Positions 1-10,033 are shown, numbered from the stretch's first letter. The stretch: DNA of 64,000 nt from Sinomicrobium pectinilyticum (GCF_003725735.1 NZ_RJTM01000068.1:62001-126000), one strand, 5' to 3'. Notes: generated from the letters alone by a model not told the origin. Numbers and translations are program-made.

Positions 1-2168
1 ACGACAAGGCTGCCTTTTACCTCAGTGGCCGGTATAACGGGCAGGACGGATTGTTCGAGTACAATTCCGATAACTACAGAATGTACAACCTGAGAGCCAA
101 GGGAAATATCCGCCTAAATGACTGGTTATCCGTTGAAAACAACATGGAATTTTCAAAGATGGATTACCATCAGCCCCTGAATGTGGGAGAGGGGAGTGGT
201 ATCTGGCGGAATATGGCAGATGAAGGCCACCCTTTGGCCCCCCTTCAGAATCCCGACGGTACACTTACATTTCCCGCAGCCTATACGGTGGGAGATTATT
301 TCATCGGCCGCAACGGGATCGATACCGAACGCCGTTTTTTAAAGAACCAGATTGCCGCTAAGGCCGAATTTCTGGACAAAAGCCTTATTCTCAAAGGAAA
401 TTTCACTTATCAGACCACAGATATTGCAACCACCCAAAACCGGGTACAGGTACCTTACAGCCGTTACGAAGGTGTTATAGGGTACACGGGGACCAATACA
501 AACGATATACAGGAAAGAAGGCGGACCACGGAATATATAGCTACCAACATGTACGCCGATTATACCAGGTCATTCTCCGATACGCACAACCTGCACCTGT
601 TGGTCGGCTTCAATTACGAGCAGTCCGAGTACAAGAATCTCACCGCTCGCCGTAACGGGATCGTTTATGAAGATGCCGATGACATCAACCTCGCATTGGG
701 ACAAAGTATAGCAACCGAAGGAGGTTATGAGAAATGGAGGATCGCCGGTGGCTTTTTCCGGGTGAACTATAACTTTAAGGAGCGCTATTTACTTGAAGTT
801 AACGGGCGCTATGACGGTTCCTCCAAATTCCCTACCGATCAGCAATGGGCGTTCTTTCCTTCCGCTTCCGTAGGCTGGCGGCTCTCCGAAGAGCCTTTCT
901 GGAAACTGGACCCGAAAATCCTGTCTAATGTAAAATTCAGGGCTTCTTACGGCTCGCTCGGGAACGGGAACATCGATGCCTATTCATTTACGGAGAACTT
1001 TTCCATTTCCCAGTCCGGTCGTATTATAAACGGCGTTCGTCCGCAGCAAACAGGCCAGCCCGGGGTGGTACCTGCGGGACTTACCTGGGAAACTTCCACG
1101 ACGGGTAATATAGGGCTGGATTTTTCCATGTTCAACAATCGCCTGACTTTTACCGGAGATGTTTATCGCAGGTGGACCAAAGACATGTTTACTACCGGGC
1201 CCACCTTACCTGCGGTATTCGGTACGGAGGTCCCCAAGGGAAATTATGCGGACCTGGAAACTACCGGGTGGGAGGTCTCCGTGAACTGGAAAGACCAGTT
1301 TTATATGAGTGGCAAACCGTTCAACTACGGGATAGGGCTGATGATGTCGGATTCCTGGGCCGTTATTACCAAGTATAACAATGAACGCAAAATACTCACC
1401 GATTACTACGAAGGGCAGCGCATAGGTGAAATATGGGGCTATCGTGTGGAAGGGCTTTTCCGTTCGGAGGAAGAAATTGCCAATTCACCGAGCCAGGCCA
1501 ATGTGCAGAGTACCAATACCAGGAGAAACTATGTAGGAGATATCAAGTACAAAAACCTGGATGGGGATGATGTGATCTATCACGGTGAAAATACGGTGGA
1601 CAATCCCGGGGATAAAACCATTATCGGTAATTCCGAACCGCGTTATATCTATGGAATTAACCTGGATTCGGACTGGAACGGTATTTTCTTTTCGGCGTTT
1701 TTCCAGGGAGTGCTCAAGCAGGATTGGTTTCCCTCCAGCGAATCGCGTTTCTGGGGGCAGTACAACCGTCCGTATAACCCCTATCCAAGCTGGCAGAAAA
1801 ACAACATGTATCGTGAAGAACTTGGTAATTTCGATGCCTATCTGCCCCGTCTTGTCGGATATAGCCAGTTAAACGACCAGCCCAATGACAGGCACATACA
1901 GAATGTCGGATACATCCGTCTGCGGAATATTCAGCTGGGCTATACTTTGCCGGCAGACTTCGTGTCCAGGTTCGGTGCAACAGATGTTAAAATCTATATG
2001 TCCGGTGAGAACCTGTGGACCTGGTCTCCTTTGTACAAGTGGACAAAAGATACCGATGTCACGAACATTTACGGTTCGGACCGGGATTTGAGTGGCGGAA
2101 AAAGCGGGGACGGTTATAACTACCCGATGCTGAAGGCCGTTTCTTTTGGATTATCAATAAACTTTTAA
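1..2168 (+). CDS. SusC/RagA-family TonB-dependent outer-membrane receptor, 5' end outside window
   Basis: The reading frame is open from the left edge (first in-frame codon at base 3), so the N-terminal signal, plug and carboxypeptidase-like domains are missing. About 720 residues of the C-terminal beta-barrel remain. They show the features usual for SusC proteins: repeated aromatic strands, a motif close to RYDGSSKFP near the middle, a late DPGDKTIIGN-type segment and a terminal F (SINF). SusC proteins import oligosaccharides or other large nutrients across the outer membrane with energy from TonB. A SusD lipoprotein gene starts 8 bases after the stop, the normal SusC-SusD order, so the two very probably form one complex. 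The substrate cannot be read from the sequence; the following genes encode a phosphoesterase-type protein and an oxidoreductase. Confidence 0.93.
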   Translation, partial: DKAAFYLSGRYNGQDGLFEYNSDNYRMYNLRAKGNIRLNDWLSVENNMEFSKMDYHQPLNVGEGSGIWRNMADEGHPLAPLQNPDGTLTFPAAYTVGDYFIGRNGIDTERRFLKNQIAAKAEFLDKSLILKGNFTYQTTDIATTQNRVQVPYSRYEGVIGYTGTNTNDIQERRRTTEYIATNMYADYTRSFSDTHNLHLLVGFNYEQSEYKNLTARRNGIVYEDADDINLALGQSIATEGGYEKWRIAGGFFRVNYNFKERYLLEVNGRYDGSSKFPTDQQWAFFPSASVGWRLSEEPFWKLDPKILSNVKFRASYGSLGNGNIDAYSFTENFSISQSGRIINGVRPQQTGQPGVVPAGLTWETSTTGNIGLDFSMFNNRLTFTGDVYRRWTKDMFTTGPTLPAVFGTEVPKGNYADLETTGWEVSVNWKDQFYMSGKPFNYGIGLMMSDSWAVITKYNNERKILTDYYEGQRIGEIWGYRVEGLFRSEEEIANSPSQANVQSTNTRRNYVGDIKYKNLDGDDVIYHGENTVDNPGDKTIIGNSEPRYIYGINLDSDWNGIFFSAFFQGVLKQDWFPSSESRFWGQYNRPYNPYPSWQKNNMYREELGNFDAYLPRLVGYSQLNDQPNDRHIQNVGYIRLRNIQLGYTLPADFVSRFGATDVKIYMSGENLWTWSPLYKWTKDTDVTNIYGSDRDLSGGKSGDGYNYPMLKAVSFGLSINF

Positions 2169-2176
2169 ATGACAAG

Positions 2177-3949
2177 ATGACTGTTATGAAGCTATTTAAT
2201 TATTTTTTGGGTGCCTTGATTTTGGTGTCTTTTATCTCTTGTGACCTGGATGAAACTCCCGTGGCTACTGCTACACGGGATGCAGTGTTCGGATCGGAGA
2301 GCGGAATGGAGCTGTATGTCAATTCATTTTACGATAACCTGCCCGGACCCGATCAGGGGGTGTTTGCCATCGATAATACATCAGATTTTGTGGCGCGTAA
2401 CGGCGTGGACACCTATCTTGTTCCCAATGCACTGAGCCCTATCACCAGCAGCGGATGGAGCTGGACAGAGTTAAGGAATATCAATTATTTTATTGAAAAT
2501 GCAGAGAGCAGCGAGGTAAATGAAAAGGGACATTACATAGGTGTGGCCCGCTTCTTCCGTGCATTGTTCTATTTTGATAAAGTAAAGCGTTTCGGAGATG
2601 TGCCGTGGATAGATCATACGATCGAGGTCACTGATACCCTGACCTTGAATGCTCCCAGGGACAGCAGGTTTGAAGTTATGGAAAAGGTACTGGAAGATTT
2701 AAACTACGCCATTGCAAATATTACACTCACCAGCGACCCTTCCTGCACACGTATTACCCGGAATGTGGCCCGGGCGTACAAGACCCGGATCTGCCTTTAC
2801 GAAGCCTCGTTCCGTAAGTATCACACAGATTACGGTATGCAGGGGACGGCCGATACCTGGTACCAGGAAGTGGTAAATGAGGCCAATGACATCAGCGGAT
2901 TCAGCCTGCATGAAGGCACCAATAGCGAATTGTCTTATAGAGAATTGTTCATTACACGTACTCCTTATACCGATGAAACCCTGCTTGCCGTGGTATTAGA
3001 CCCGTCCCTGCAGGTATTCAGTTCGGCAAACAGGCGTTTTATCAGTCCCACCTACGGTAGCCGCCCGGCATTGACCCGGCAGTTTGTGAATACCTACCTC
3101 AAACTGGATGGTACCCCGTTTACAGCTGATCCTGACTATGCAACAATGCCTTTTGCAGAGGAAGTGAAAGATCGCGATCTGCGATTGAAACAAACCATCC
3201 GCCTGGGGGATTATCACCGTACGGAGAATGGTGTCCCTGTTATCGCCCCTCCGAACCTTAACCAGTCCTGGACCGGGTACCAGCCTATCAAATGGTGTTA
3301 TGACGAACGCTTTCCTTACGACGATGAAAGCCGGAATGACAATGCCCATATTATCATGCGCTGGGGAGAGGTATTGCTCAATAAAGCAGAAGCCCTGGCC
3401 GAACTCGGACAAATGAACGATGCGGAGTGGGCTGCGACCATAGGTGAATTGCGCAGACGCGCGGGGATCACCGGCCCGACACTTACCGCGATGCCTACGG
3501 AAGCCGATCCGTACCTGGCAGACTATTATCTTGGGAAATTTACCGACCCGGTAATGCTGGAAGTGATGCGGGAGAGAACAATTGAACTGGCTTTCGAAGG
3601 CCTGCGTCCCGACGACCTGAGACGCTGGCACATCGGAGAACTTTTTCAGGAAGCCCCGATGAACGGGATGTATGTTCCGCAGTTAGGTGAACAGGACCTG
3701 AATGGTGACGGTATCATGGATGTATGTTTCTACCAGGGGAACCAGCCGGAACCTTCCAATCCTTCCGTAGTGATGGTAGATGTTTCTCCCAATACTGCCG
3801 CAGGACGTCGCTGGCTTTCCAACGGGACTTCGGGGGAACTCATGTATAATCCCGGTGACCGGGAATGGCAGGACCGTAAATACCTTTACCCCATTCCGCA
3901 GGCAGATCTGGAACAAAACCCGAAACTGGATCAAAATCCCGGGTGGTAG
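2177..3949 (+). CDS. SusD/RagB-family nutrient-binding outer-membrane lipoprotein
   Basis: A 590-residue protein with a lipoprotein signal ending in a lipobox (SFISC, Cys about residue 22) followed by DLDETP, typical of SusD. The family forms the hinged lid over the SusC barrel at the cell surface and binds the imported ligand with a helical TPR-like fold. Other SusD hallmarks are the GVARFFRALFYFDKVKRFGDVP segment early on, the RWGEVLLNKAEALAELGQ helix in the middle, the RRRAGITG and ERTIELAFEGLR motifs, and an ending near PIPQADLEQNPKLDQNPGW. A second ATG nine bases downstream (MKLFNYF) is an equally good start. The gene lies 8 bases after the SusC stop and is surely cotranscribed. The ligand is unknown. 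Confidence 0.94.
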   Translation: MTVMKLFNYFLGALILVSFISCDLDETPVATATRDAVFGSESGMELYVNSFYDNLPGPDQGVFAIDNTSDFVARNGVDTYLVPNALSPITSSGWSWTELRNINYFIENAESSEVNEKGHYIGVARFFRALFYFDKVKRFGDVPWIDHTIEVTDTLTLNAPRDSRFEVMEKVLEDLNYAIANITLTSDPSCTRITRNVARAYKTRICLYEASFRKYHTDYGMQGTADTWYQEVVNEANDISGFSLHEGTNSELSYRELFITRTPYTDETLLAVVLDPSLQVFSSANRRFISPTYGSRPALTRQFVNTYLKLDGTPFTADPDYATMPFAEEVKDRDLRLKQTIRLGDYHRTENGVPVIAPPNLNQSWTGYQPIKWCYDERFPYDDESRNDNAHIIMRWGEVLLNKAEALAELGQMNDAEWAATIGELRRRAGITGPTLTAMPTEADPYLADYYLGKFTDPVMLEVMRERTIELAFEGLRPDDLRRWHIGELFQEAPMNGMYVPQLGEQDLNGDGIMDVCFYQGNQPEPSNPSVVMVDVSPNTAAGRRWLSNGTSGELMYNPGDREWQDRKYLYPIPQADLEQNPKLDQNPGW

Positions 3950-4025
3950 AGAGCTGTTACCCGGTGAAAGGTCGAAGCAGGACTGTGATTTGGTCACGGT
4001 TATTTCGGATTTTTATAAATTACGG

Positions 4026-4082
4026 CTGCGGATTCACGGATAACCGGCTTAGCTTTTGTGGAAATTATCCGTGTATCCGCAG
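4026..4082. repeat. 17-base imperfect inverted repeat in the intergenic region
   Basis: The left arm (4026-4042, CTGCGGATTCACGGATA) and right arm (4066-4082, TATCCGTGTATCCGCAG) are complementary at 16 of 17 positions around a 23-base loop. It sits between the SusD stop and the EEP gene, with no T-run after it. It may be an mRNA 3'-end hairpin, or a copy of an interspersed repeat: related text (CGTGTATCCGTGACC) occurs near 14453. Confidence 0.6.
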
Positions 4083-4156
4083 TCACACAACCTTCCGGCC
4101 TGCCATAAAAAACTGAGGGGCCTTGGTCCGTAGTAATTTAATTAAACCTATTGGAG

Positions 4157-5005
4157 ATGAAAACCAGATTTTTAAAAATTATCGTTTGTCTTTTGACAAT
4201 ATCAGCATCCGCCCAGCATAAACACAATGGAGAAATATGGGTGGCAAGCTATAACCTGCGCATGGATACTCCCCGGGATAGCCTCAATTCCTGGCCCCAT
4301 CGCAAGGAAAATGTCAAGGCCCTGATCCGGTATCACGACTTTGATATTGTAGGTACACAGGAAGGGTTTTCACATCAGCTGGAGGACCTGCTCGAATTGC
4401 CCGGGTTTACCTATTTCGGGGCTGGTCGTGACGACGGGAAAATGGCCGGAGAGCATTCGGCCATCTTTTACAGGAAAGAGCGCTTTACCCTGACGGACTC
4501 CGGTAATTTCTGGTTAAGCGAAACACCGGAAAAACCGGGGAAGGGCTGGGATGCTACCTGTTGCAACCGTATTTGTTCATGGGTCCGGTTAACGGATAAA
4601 CACACGGGGAAATCCTTTTATGTGTTCAACGTGCATTTTGACCACCGGGGAGTAATTGCGCGGCGGGAATCGGGGAAACTGATGGTACGTAAAATCAGAG
4701 AAATTGCAGGCAACACCCCGGTAATCTGTACCGGGGATTTCAACTCTACACCGGAAACGGAACAGATTGTAGGTATGGGGGCTGTTGTGCAGGATTCATA
4801 TACGATCACTGAAACCCCACCATACGGGCCGGTCGGAACCAGTAATGGGTTCCGTTTTGAAGCTCCTATGCAGTACCGTATAGATTATGTGTTTGTGAGC
4901 AGGCATTTTAAAGTATCTGAGTACGCAGTGCTCACCGATGCGAAAGACCGGCGGTACCCTTCGGATCACCAACCGGTGGTAGCCCGTATCCGTTTTGCGG
5001 AATAA
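4157..5005 (+). CDS. Exported endonuclease/exonuclease/phosphatase (EEP) family protein
   Basis: About 282 residues with a cleavable signal peptide (hydrophobic KIIVCLLTISASAQ, probable cleavage after AQ). The EEP fold is recognised by its ordered metal and catalytic motifs: YNLRMDTP near the N-terminus, GTQEG (metal-binding Glu), FNVHFDHRG, TGDFNSTPE and the final YPSDHQPVVA. The superfamily contains DNases, inositol-phosphate phosphatases and sphingomyelinase-like phosphodiesterases, so cleavage of an extracytoplasmic phosphoester is likely but the substrate is open. I chose the ATG at 4157; a TTG two codons upstream is in frame but less plausible. It follows the SusC/SusD pair by about 200 bases, and a strong terminator lies just downstream. 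Confidence 0.88.
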   Translation: MKTRFLKIIVCLLTISASAQHKHNGEIWVASYNLRMDTPRDSLNSWPHRKENVKALIRYHDFDIVGTQEGFSHQLEDLLELPGFTYFGAGRDDGKMAGEHSAIFYRKERFTLTDSGNFWLSETPEKPGKGWDATCCNRICSWVRLTDKHTGKSFYVFNVHFDHRGVIARRESGKLMVRKIREIAGNTPVICTGDFNSTPETEQIVGMGAVVQDSYTITETPPYGPVGTSNGFRFEAPMQYRIDYVFVSRHFKVSEYAVLTDAKDRRYPSDHQPVVARIRFAE

Positions 5006-5059
5006 ACCTGTTTGGTGTTCCCTTATTTTCCCGGAACAGCTGATTTCACTTTGTCCGCC

Positions 5060-5092
5060 ACCGGTCGCAATTGGACTTGCGACCGGTTTTTT
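5060..5092 (+). terminator. Rho-independent terminator after the EEP gene
   Basis: A perfect 11-bp stem, ACCGGTCGCAA (5060-5070) with TTGCGACCGGT (5077-5087), with a 6-base loop and followed directly by a run of six T. It lies 55 bases after the EEP stop codon and separates that transcription unit from the oxidoreductase gene. Confidence 0.9.
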
Positions 5093-5220
5093 GTTTACAG
5101 GCAGGTAGTTATGCTTTCTTTAGTATGTTTTTTGTTTAAAAGATGCTAATTTAATATCTTGCATAGACGTTTATTTCATTTTCTAACATAACCTTTTTCC
5201 TGAACTAATCTGTATACCCC

Positions 5221-5228
5221 TAATTTTG
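5221..5228 (+). promoter_or_regulatory. Possible Bacteroidota -7 element (TAATTTTG)
   Basis: TAATTTTG matches the Bacteroidota TAnnTTTG consensus. It lies only five bases before the ATG of the oxidoreductase, which would imply a nearly leaderless mRNA, and no clear -33 TTG is present at the expected distance. The assignment is weak. Confidence 0.25.
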
Positions 5229-5233
5229 AACTT

Positions 5234-6355
5234 ATGAACCCACGTCGTGACTTCCTACAAAAACTTGCAGCTTCGGCTGTTACTTTACCTTTTTTACCCT
5301 TATATGCTTCGTCTGTCCGGTCGGACCTTTTCTACAACAAACCTTATGACGGGCCCGTATTGCGTGTGGCCATCATGGGGCTCGGGAGTTACGGCACCCG
5401 GGTGGCAGAAGCTATGCAGTCCTGCAAGCGGGCCAGGCTGGTCGGGGTTATCAGCGGTACACCCTCGAAAATCAAAGACTGGCAGGCAAAATATAATATC
5501 CCGGCGAAAAACTGTTACAATTATGAAAATTACGACAGTATTAAGGATAACCCGGATATCGATGCCGTATATGTCATTACACCTAATGCGCTTCACCACG
5601 AAGGAGTGTTGCGGGTAGCTGCTGCCGGAAAACATGCCATATGTGAAAAACCCATGGCCATCAATGCCAGGGAAGGGAAGGAAATGGTAGATGCCTGCAG
5701 GAAAGCGAATGTGAAATTACTGGTGGGTTACCGTATGCATTTTGAACCGAACACACTGGAAATTATCCGGATGCGGAACGAAGGTGAATTCGGGGATATC
5801 ATGTTTTTCCAGGGATTGAGCGGCTTCCGGATCGGCGATCCCGGTCAGTGGCGGCTGGATAAGGATCTGGCAGGTGGCGGTGCTTTGATGGATATAGGTA
5901 TTTATGCTATTAATGGTGCCCGCTATATGGTGGGTGAAGAGCCCGTATGGGTTACTGCCCAGGAAACCAAAACAGACCCCGTAAAATTCAGGGAAGGTGT
6001 AGACGAGACCATTCAGTTCCAGTTGGGCTTTCCCGGGGGCGCGGTCGCTTCCTGTTTGTCCACGTATAATATGAACAACCTGGATCGTTTTTTCCTGAAC
6101 GGTGAAAAGGGATTTGCCGAATTGCAGCCCTCCACGGGTTATGGGCCTATAAAAGGCCGTACACATAAGGGAGAATTAACGAAACCACATGTTACCCACC
6201 AAACCGTACAAATGGATGAAATGGCCGGGATTATACTGGAAGGCAAAAAACCTGAAGTTCCGGTTGACGGAGCGGAAGGGGTGAAAGACCTGACAATCAT
6301 CGACGCCATCTATCGCGCATGTGAAACCGGTAAGAAGCAGGAACTGGAACTATAA
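5234..6355 (+). CDS. Gfo/Idh/MocA-family NAD(P)-dependent oxidoreductase, Tat-exported (GFOR-like)
   Basis: A 373-residue protein. The N-terminus has a twin-arginine signal (RRDFLQKL at residues 4-11, then a hydrophobic stretch to about 26), as in periplasmic glucose-fructose oxidoreductase-like proteins that fold with a bound nicotinamide cofactor. The Rossmann motif GLGSYG is at 49-54 and the family signature EKP at 138-140, with its conserved Lys. The C-terminal substrate domain contains GGGALMDIGIYAINGARYM. Such enzymes oxidise or rearrange sugars and inositols; this one could process a sugar released by the adjacent systems. It is separated from the EEP gene by a terminator and is probably its own unit. 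Confidence 0.9.
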   Translation: MNPRRDFLQKLAASAVTLPFLPLYASSVRSDLFYNKPYDGPVLRVAIMGLGSYGTRVAEAMQSCKRARLVGVISGTPSKIKDWQAKYNIPAKNCYNYENYDSIKDNPDIDAVYVITPNALHHEGVLRVAAAGKHAICEKPMAINAREGKEMVDACRKANVKLLVGYRMHFEPNTLEIIRMRNEGEFGDIMFFQGLSGFRIGDPGQWRLDKDLAGGGALMDIGIYAINGARYMVGEEPVWVTAQETKTDPVKFREGVDETIQFQLGFPGGAVASCLSTYNMNNLDRFFLNGEKGFAELQPSTGYGPIKGRTHKGELTKPHVTHQTVQMDEMAGIILEGKKPEVPVDGAEGVKDLTIIDAIYRACETGKKQELEL

Positions 6356-6380
6356 AAGCAACACCGGTAAATTATAATGT

Positions 6381-6509
6381 ATGGCATTTTGGTACAGGAA
6401 CTATGTTCCCTTTTTGCTCTATGCCGTTCTGCTGCCGGGAATCGCGGTATTCATTGCAGCTACTTTGATTTCTATATGTCTTAGCCGGAATTACAGGGAT
6501 ATAGCATAA
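6381..6509 (+). CDS. Possible small single-pass membrane protein (42 aa)
   Basis: An ATG-initiated frame of 42 residues begins MAFWYRNYVPF and continues with one uninterrupted hydrophobic segment of about 23 residues, then a charged tail ending RNYRDIA. The layout (short aromatic and basic N-terminus, one membrane span, basic tail) is typical of bacterial micro-membrane proteins. It starts 25 bases after the oxidoreductase stop and could share its mRNA. Nothing else supports expression, and a random hydrophobic frame of this length is possible. Confidence 0.35.
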   Translation: MAFWYRNYVPFLLYAVLLPGIAVFIAATLISICLSRNYRDIA

Positions 6510-6940
6510 GAATCACTTTCCTGCGGGCATATCGGCCGCAAAACTGATTCCTTTTTACAGGTTTAGTTTAATATAATAAAGGAAATAAGAGAGGGAACCC
6601 CTTTCGTTACGGAAATGGAATGATTTGTTTCAGACCGTGTCCTGTCCGGTAATTTTATCGGTTTACGATCTGATACCATAATCCTGGTGGATTCCCCGAA
6701 TAATAGCAGGCATGAATATGTCTTTTTCCATCCTCTTCTTGTTTATCAACGATCCGATTTTCAAAAAAGCCGTGTCTTTGCTTTTTTCCTGAATAACAGT
6801 TGATAAAAATATCACAACCTCAGTTTTATCTCTGAAAACCGGTGTGTTATGAATAACGCGTCTATGTTTTTGATGATTTTGTACATCCCCTTGGGTTTAT
6901 TTTAACATTACTTTGAGGCCAATCAATAAACCAAAACAAT
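6510..6940. other. Intergenic region upstream of the second SusC gene
   Basis: No convincing gene was found. The last 50 bases hold a promoter-like pair: TTG at 6891 and TTACTTTG at 6908-6915, close to the Bacteroidota TAnnTTTG element but with a short spacer. It lies 25 bases before the SusC start. The rest is AT-rich and without clear structure. Confidence 0.4.
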
Positions 6941-9900
6941 ATGAAAACTTTATTACCGATCGTGACCATTCTTTTTATGGCATATACATCCATGTCATGG
7001 TCACAAACCAAAGAAATTACGGGGAAGGTCCTGGATGATCTCGGAGAACCCTTGCCCGGAGCGAATATAGTATTGAAAGGCACCCGGAACGGAGTCGTTA
7101 CAGATTTTGACGGAAATTTCGAAATTACGGTCCCTCAGGCCGATGCTGTTCTGGTTATTTCTTATCTGGGATACGAATCCCGGGAAATTAAAGTAGGCAG
7201 TACAACTGATTATACTGTTCAGCTCACCGCTTCTTCATCTGCTTTGGATGAGGTGGTTGTTATAGGTTACGGTTCGGTAAAAAGAAGTGATCTTACCGGG
7301 TCCGTTGCATCAGTAAATTCCGAGCAACTGGAAAAAGCGAATAAGGTAGATGCCATTTCCGCCATGCAGGGGCAGGCTCCGGGAGTTGTCATTCAGCGTA
7401 CGGACAATAAACCTGGTTCCGGAGGTTTTAATATCCGTATCCGCGGGGCCAGTACTATTAATTCCAATGAAACAGCCAATCAGGGGGGCTTTAACCCCGG
7501 CCAGAACCCGCTTTTTATCGTGGACGGGATCTTTGTGGACGATATTTCTTTCCTGAACCCTTCCGATATTGACAGAATGGATATTCTGAAGGATGCCTCG
7601 GCTACGGCGATATACGGATCAAGAGGGAGTAACGGTGTGGTTATTATAGAGACCAAGCGTGGTAAAACAGGGGAATTGAAAGTGAATTACAATGGTTATA
7701 TAGGTCTTAAGGAAGCCTATCATTTACCAGCAATCTACGACGGGCCCGGGTATGTTGAGTTTATCAGGGATGTAGTTGTAGGCAATGAGTTTGCTCAGCT
7801 TAACGGCGATCTCAATTACAGGAGAAATGATGTGATCCTGTCCGATTATTTCGATGAAGAAGAGATGCAGAATATTGCCGACGGGGTGAATACGGATTGG
7901 GTAGACCTTATATTAAGGGCGGGACTTCAAACCAATCATACCATTGATCTGAGCGGAGGAAATGAAACCACTACCTATGCAGTTGGCCTGGGATATACCC
8001 GGGACGAAGGGACACTGGAAGGAGAAGATTTTAACAGGTATAACATAAGAGGAAGCTTAAAAAGCGACCTTACCCGATGGCTGAATGTGAGTTTTAATAA
8101 TTATATCACCAATGCTGTACAAAATACGGGGAGTTGGGAAGGTTTCAGGAGTGCATACCGGTTAAAGCCTATCGGGCGTCCATACAACGATGACGGATCG
8201 CTGAGATTTTTTCCGACACAAAAAGAAACCCAGATCACCAATCCGCTGTTTGAAGGAGATAACGTTACCAGGGAAACCAAATACCTGCAATATATCGGGG
8301 ATATTGCCATAGAACTCAAACCTGTAGACGGATTGACGATTACCTCTAAATTTTCACCTAATATTAAATATACCAGGTACGGAGAATACCGCGGGCTCTA
8401 TTCAAAAAGTGTAGTTGCAAATCCCTCCAACCGAAGGGCCCAGGTAAATAATCATAATTATTTTTCATACTCCTGGGACAATATTTTCAACTATAGGTAT
8501 AATAAAGGAGTACATGCTATTGATGCCACTGCGGTAATTTCGAGGTTTATGGAGCGTTCGGAAGGCTACTATGCACAGGTAAGGAATTTTACCACGGATG
8601 AATTCCTGTTCCACAATTTAGGTGCCGGACTTGATATCAGGGACCTTTCCAGTGATTTTTCCAAACAGACCCTGGAATCCTACACGGGGAGGCTTAACTA
8701 TACCCTGATGGATAAATACCTGTTTACCTTAACGGGCAGATATGACGGTTCTTCCATACTTTCGGATAAGAACAAATGGGCCTTCTTCCCTTCCGCAGCC
8801 TTTGCATGGAAAATGATCGATGAAGATTTCATGCAATCACAACAGTTGTTCTCCAATGCCAAAATAAGGCTCAGTTACGGCCAAACGGGCAACAATGGCC
8901 AGGGAGGCGGGCTCGTTCCACTGGCCTCTCAATCGTTACTTGGCACAAGTGCAACCAATTTGGGCGATTCTTCGGTTTCCACTGCTTATATAACCGGTCT
9001 GGCCAATGAAGACCTTAGCTGGGAAAAAACTACAGAGATCAATTTGGGTATTGACTTCGGATTGCTCAGGAACAGGATTTACGGGTCGGTCGACCTTTAT
9101 AACAGAAAAAATACGGACATTATATTTTTCTCTCCCCTGCCATCCGTTACCGGTTTTTCAGGAACATTTGACAATGTCGGGGAGTCCAGTAACAAAGGGA
9201 TCGAAATTGCATTGAATACCGTCAATATTGACAACGATAATTTTACATGGACCACTAATTTTAATTTTGCTTCCAACAAGAATACCCTGGATAAACTTTA
9301 CGGGGATGTTGACGAGATCATTTTTAATGTACAAGGTACCAGCTTTATCCACAAGGTAGGAGAATCCATCGGATCGATCTACGACTATGAATTTGACGGT
9401 ATCTGGCAACTCGATGAAGTGGAAGAAGCCGCGGTATACGGGCAGCGTCCTGGTCAGGTAAGGGTAAAGGACCTGAACGGTGACGGTATGATCACCCCCG
9501 GTGAGGACAGGAAGATTATTGGAAATGTCACTCCCAAATGGACCGGAGGTATTACCAGTACCATGAATTATAAGAATTTTGATTTCTCTTTCTTTGTTCA
9601 TATCAGCCAGGGGAATAAGATGCGGAGTAACTTCCACAATGGTTTTTCATTTCCCTGGGACGGCGAACCCACAAGGACATTCAACGGTTATGATGTGGAT
9701 TACTGGACCCCCGAAAACCCCACAAACAAGTGGTATCAGCCCGGTAACGGAGGTATATATCAGCATGCCATCAAATACCGAGACGTTTCCTTTACCAAAG
9801 TAGGATACATGACCCTGGGTTACAAGCTCCCCGCTACCATACTGGACAAACTGAAATTAAGCAACCTGCGATTCTATATTACTGCACAAAACCCTTTTAT

Positions 9901-10006
9901 ATTTACCGATTACGACGGATGGGACCCTGAAAATGCCGGCAGGAATGACTGGGGTGCGGCCTTTATGTCACGTACACTTATCACCGGTGTTAATTTAAGC
10001 TTCTAA
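6941..10006 (+). CDS. SusC/RagA-family TonB-dependent outer-membrane receptor
   Basis: A complete 1021-residue SusC. It has a signal peptide (about residues 1-22, ending SWSQT), a carboxypeptidase-regulatory-like domain (about 24-105, with ITGKVLDDLGEPLPGANIVL and SYLGYESREI), the TonB-contact motif EVVVIGYG, a plug domain containing NPLFIVDG and ASATAIYGSRGSNGVVII, and the 22-strand barrel ending LITGVNLSF. It lacks the STN domain found in the two SusC proteins next to ECF/FecR genes. This fits control by the HTCS downstream instead of sigma-factor signalling. It pairs with the SusD encoded 27 bases later and probably imports a mannose-containing glycan, judging from the GH92 gene that follows. 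Confidence 0.96.
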   Translation: MKTLLPIVTILFMAYTSMSWSQTKEITGKVLDDLGEPLPGANIVLKGTRNGVVTDFDGNFEITVPQADAVLVISYLGYESREIKVGSTTDYTVQLTASSSALDEVVVIGYGSVKRSDLTGSVASVNSEQLEKANKVDAISAMQGQAPGVVIQRTDNKPGSGGFNIRIRGASTINSNETANQGGFNPGQNPLFIVDGIFVDDISFLNPSDIDRMDILKDASATAIYGSRGSNGVVIIETKRGKTGELKVNYNGYIGLKEAYHLPAIYDGPGYVEFIRDVVVGNEFAQLNGDLNYRRNDVILSDYFDEEEMQNIADGVNTDWVDLILRAGLQTNHTIDLSGGNETTTYAVGLGYTRDEGTLEGEDFNRYNIRGSLKSDLTRWLNVSFNNYITNAVQNTGSWEGFRSAYRLKPIGRPYNDDGSLRFFPTQKETQITNPLFEGDNVTRETKYLQYIGDIAIELKPVDGLTITSKFSPNIKYTRYGEYRGLYSKSVVANPSNRRAQVNNHNYFSYSWDNIFNYRYNKGVHAIDATAVISRFMERSEGYYAQVRNFTTDEFLFHNLGAGLDIRDLSSDFSKQTLESYTGRLNYTLMDKYLFTLTGRYDGSSILSDKNKWAFFPSAAFAWKMIDEDFMQSQQLFSNAKIRLSYGQTGNNGQGGGLVPLASQSLLGTSATNLGDSSVSTAYITGLANEDLSWEKTTEINLGIDFGLLRNRIYGSVDLYNRKNTDIIFFSPLPSVTGFSGTFDNVGESSNKGIEIALNTVNIDNDNFTWTTNFNFASNKNTLDKLYGDVDEIIFNVQGTSFIHKVGESIGSIYDYEFDGIWQLDEVEEAAVYGQRPGQVRVKDLNGDGMITPGEDRKIIGNVTPKWTGGITSTMNYKNFDFSFFVHISQGNKMRSNFHNGFSFPWDGEPTRTFNGYDVDYWTPENPTNKWYQPGNGGIYQHAIKYRDVSFTKVGYMTLGYKLPATILDKLKLSNLRFYITAQNPFIFTDYDGWDPENAGRNDWGAAFMSRTLITGVNLSF

Positions 10007-10033
10007 ACCAACAGTCAAACAAAATTGAGAATC

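Noticed and set aside
2996-3631. 211-codon frame on the minus strand
   Set aside because: It lies wholly inside the SusD gene and shows no family motif; it is an antisense shadow of GC-rich codon use.
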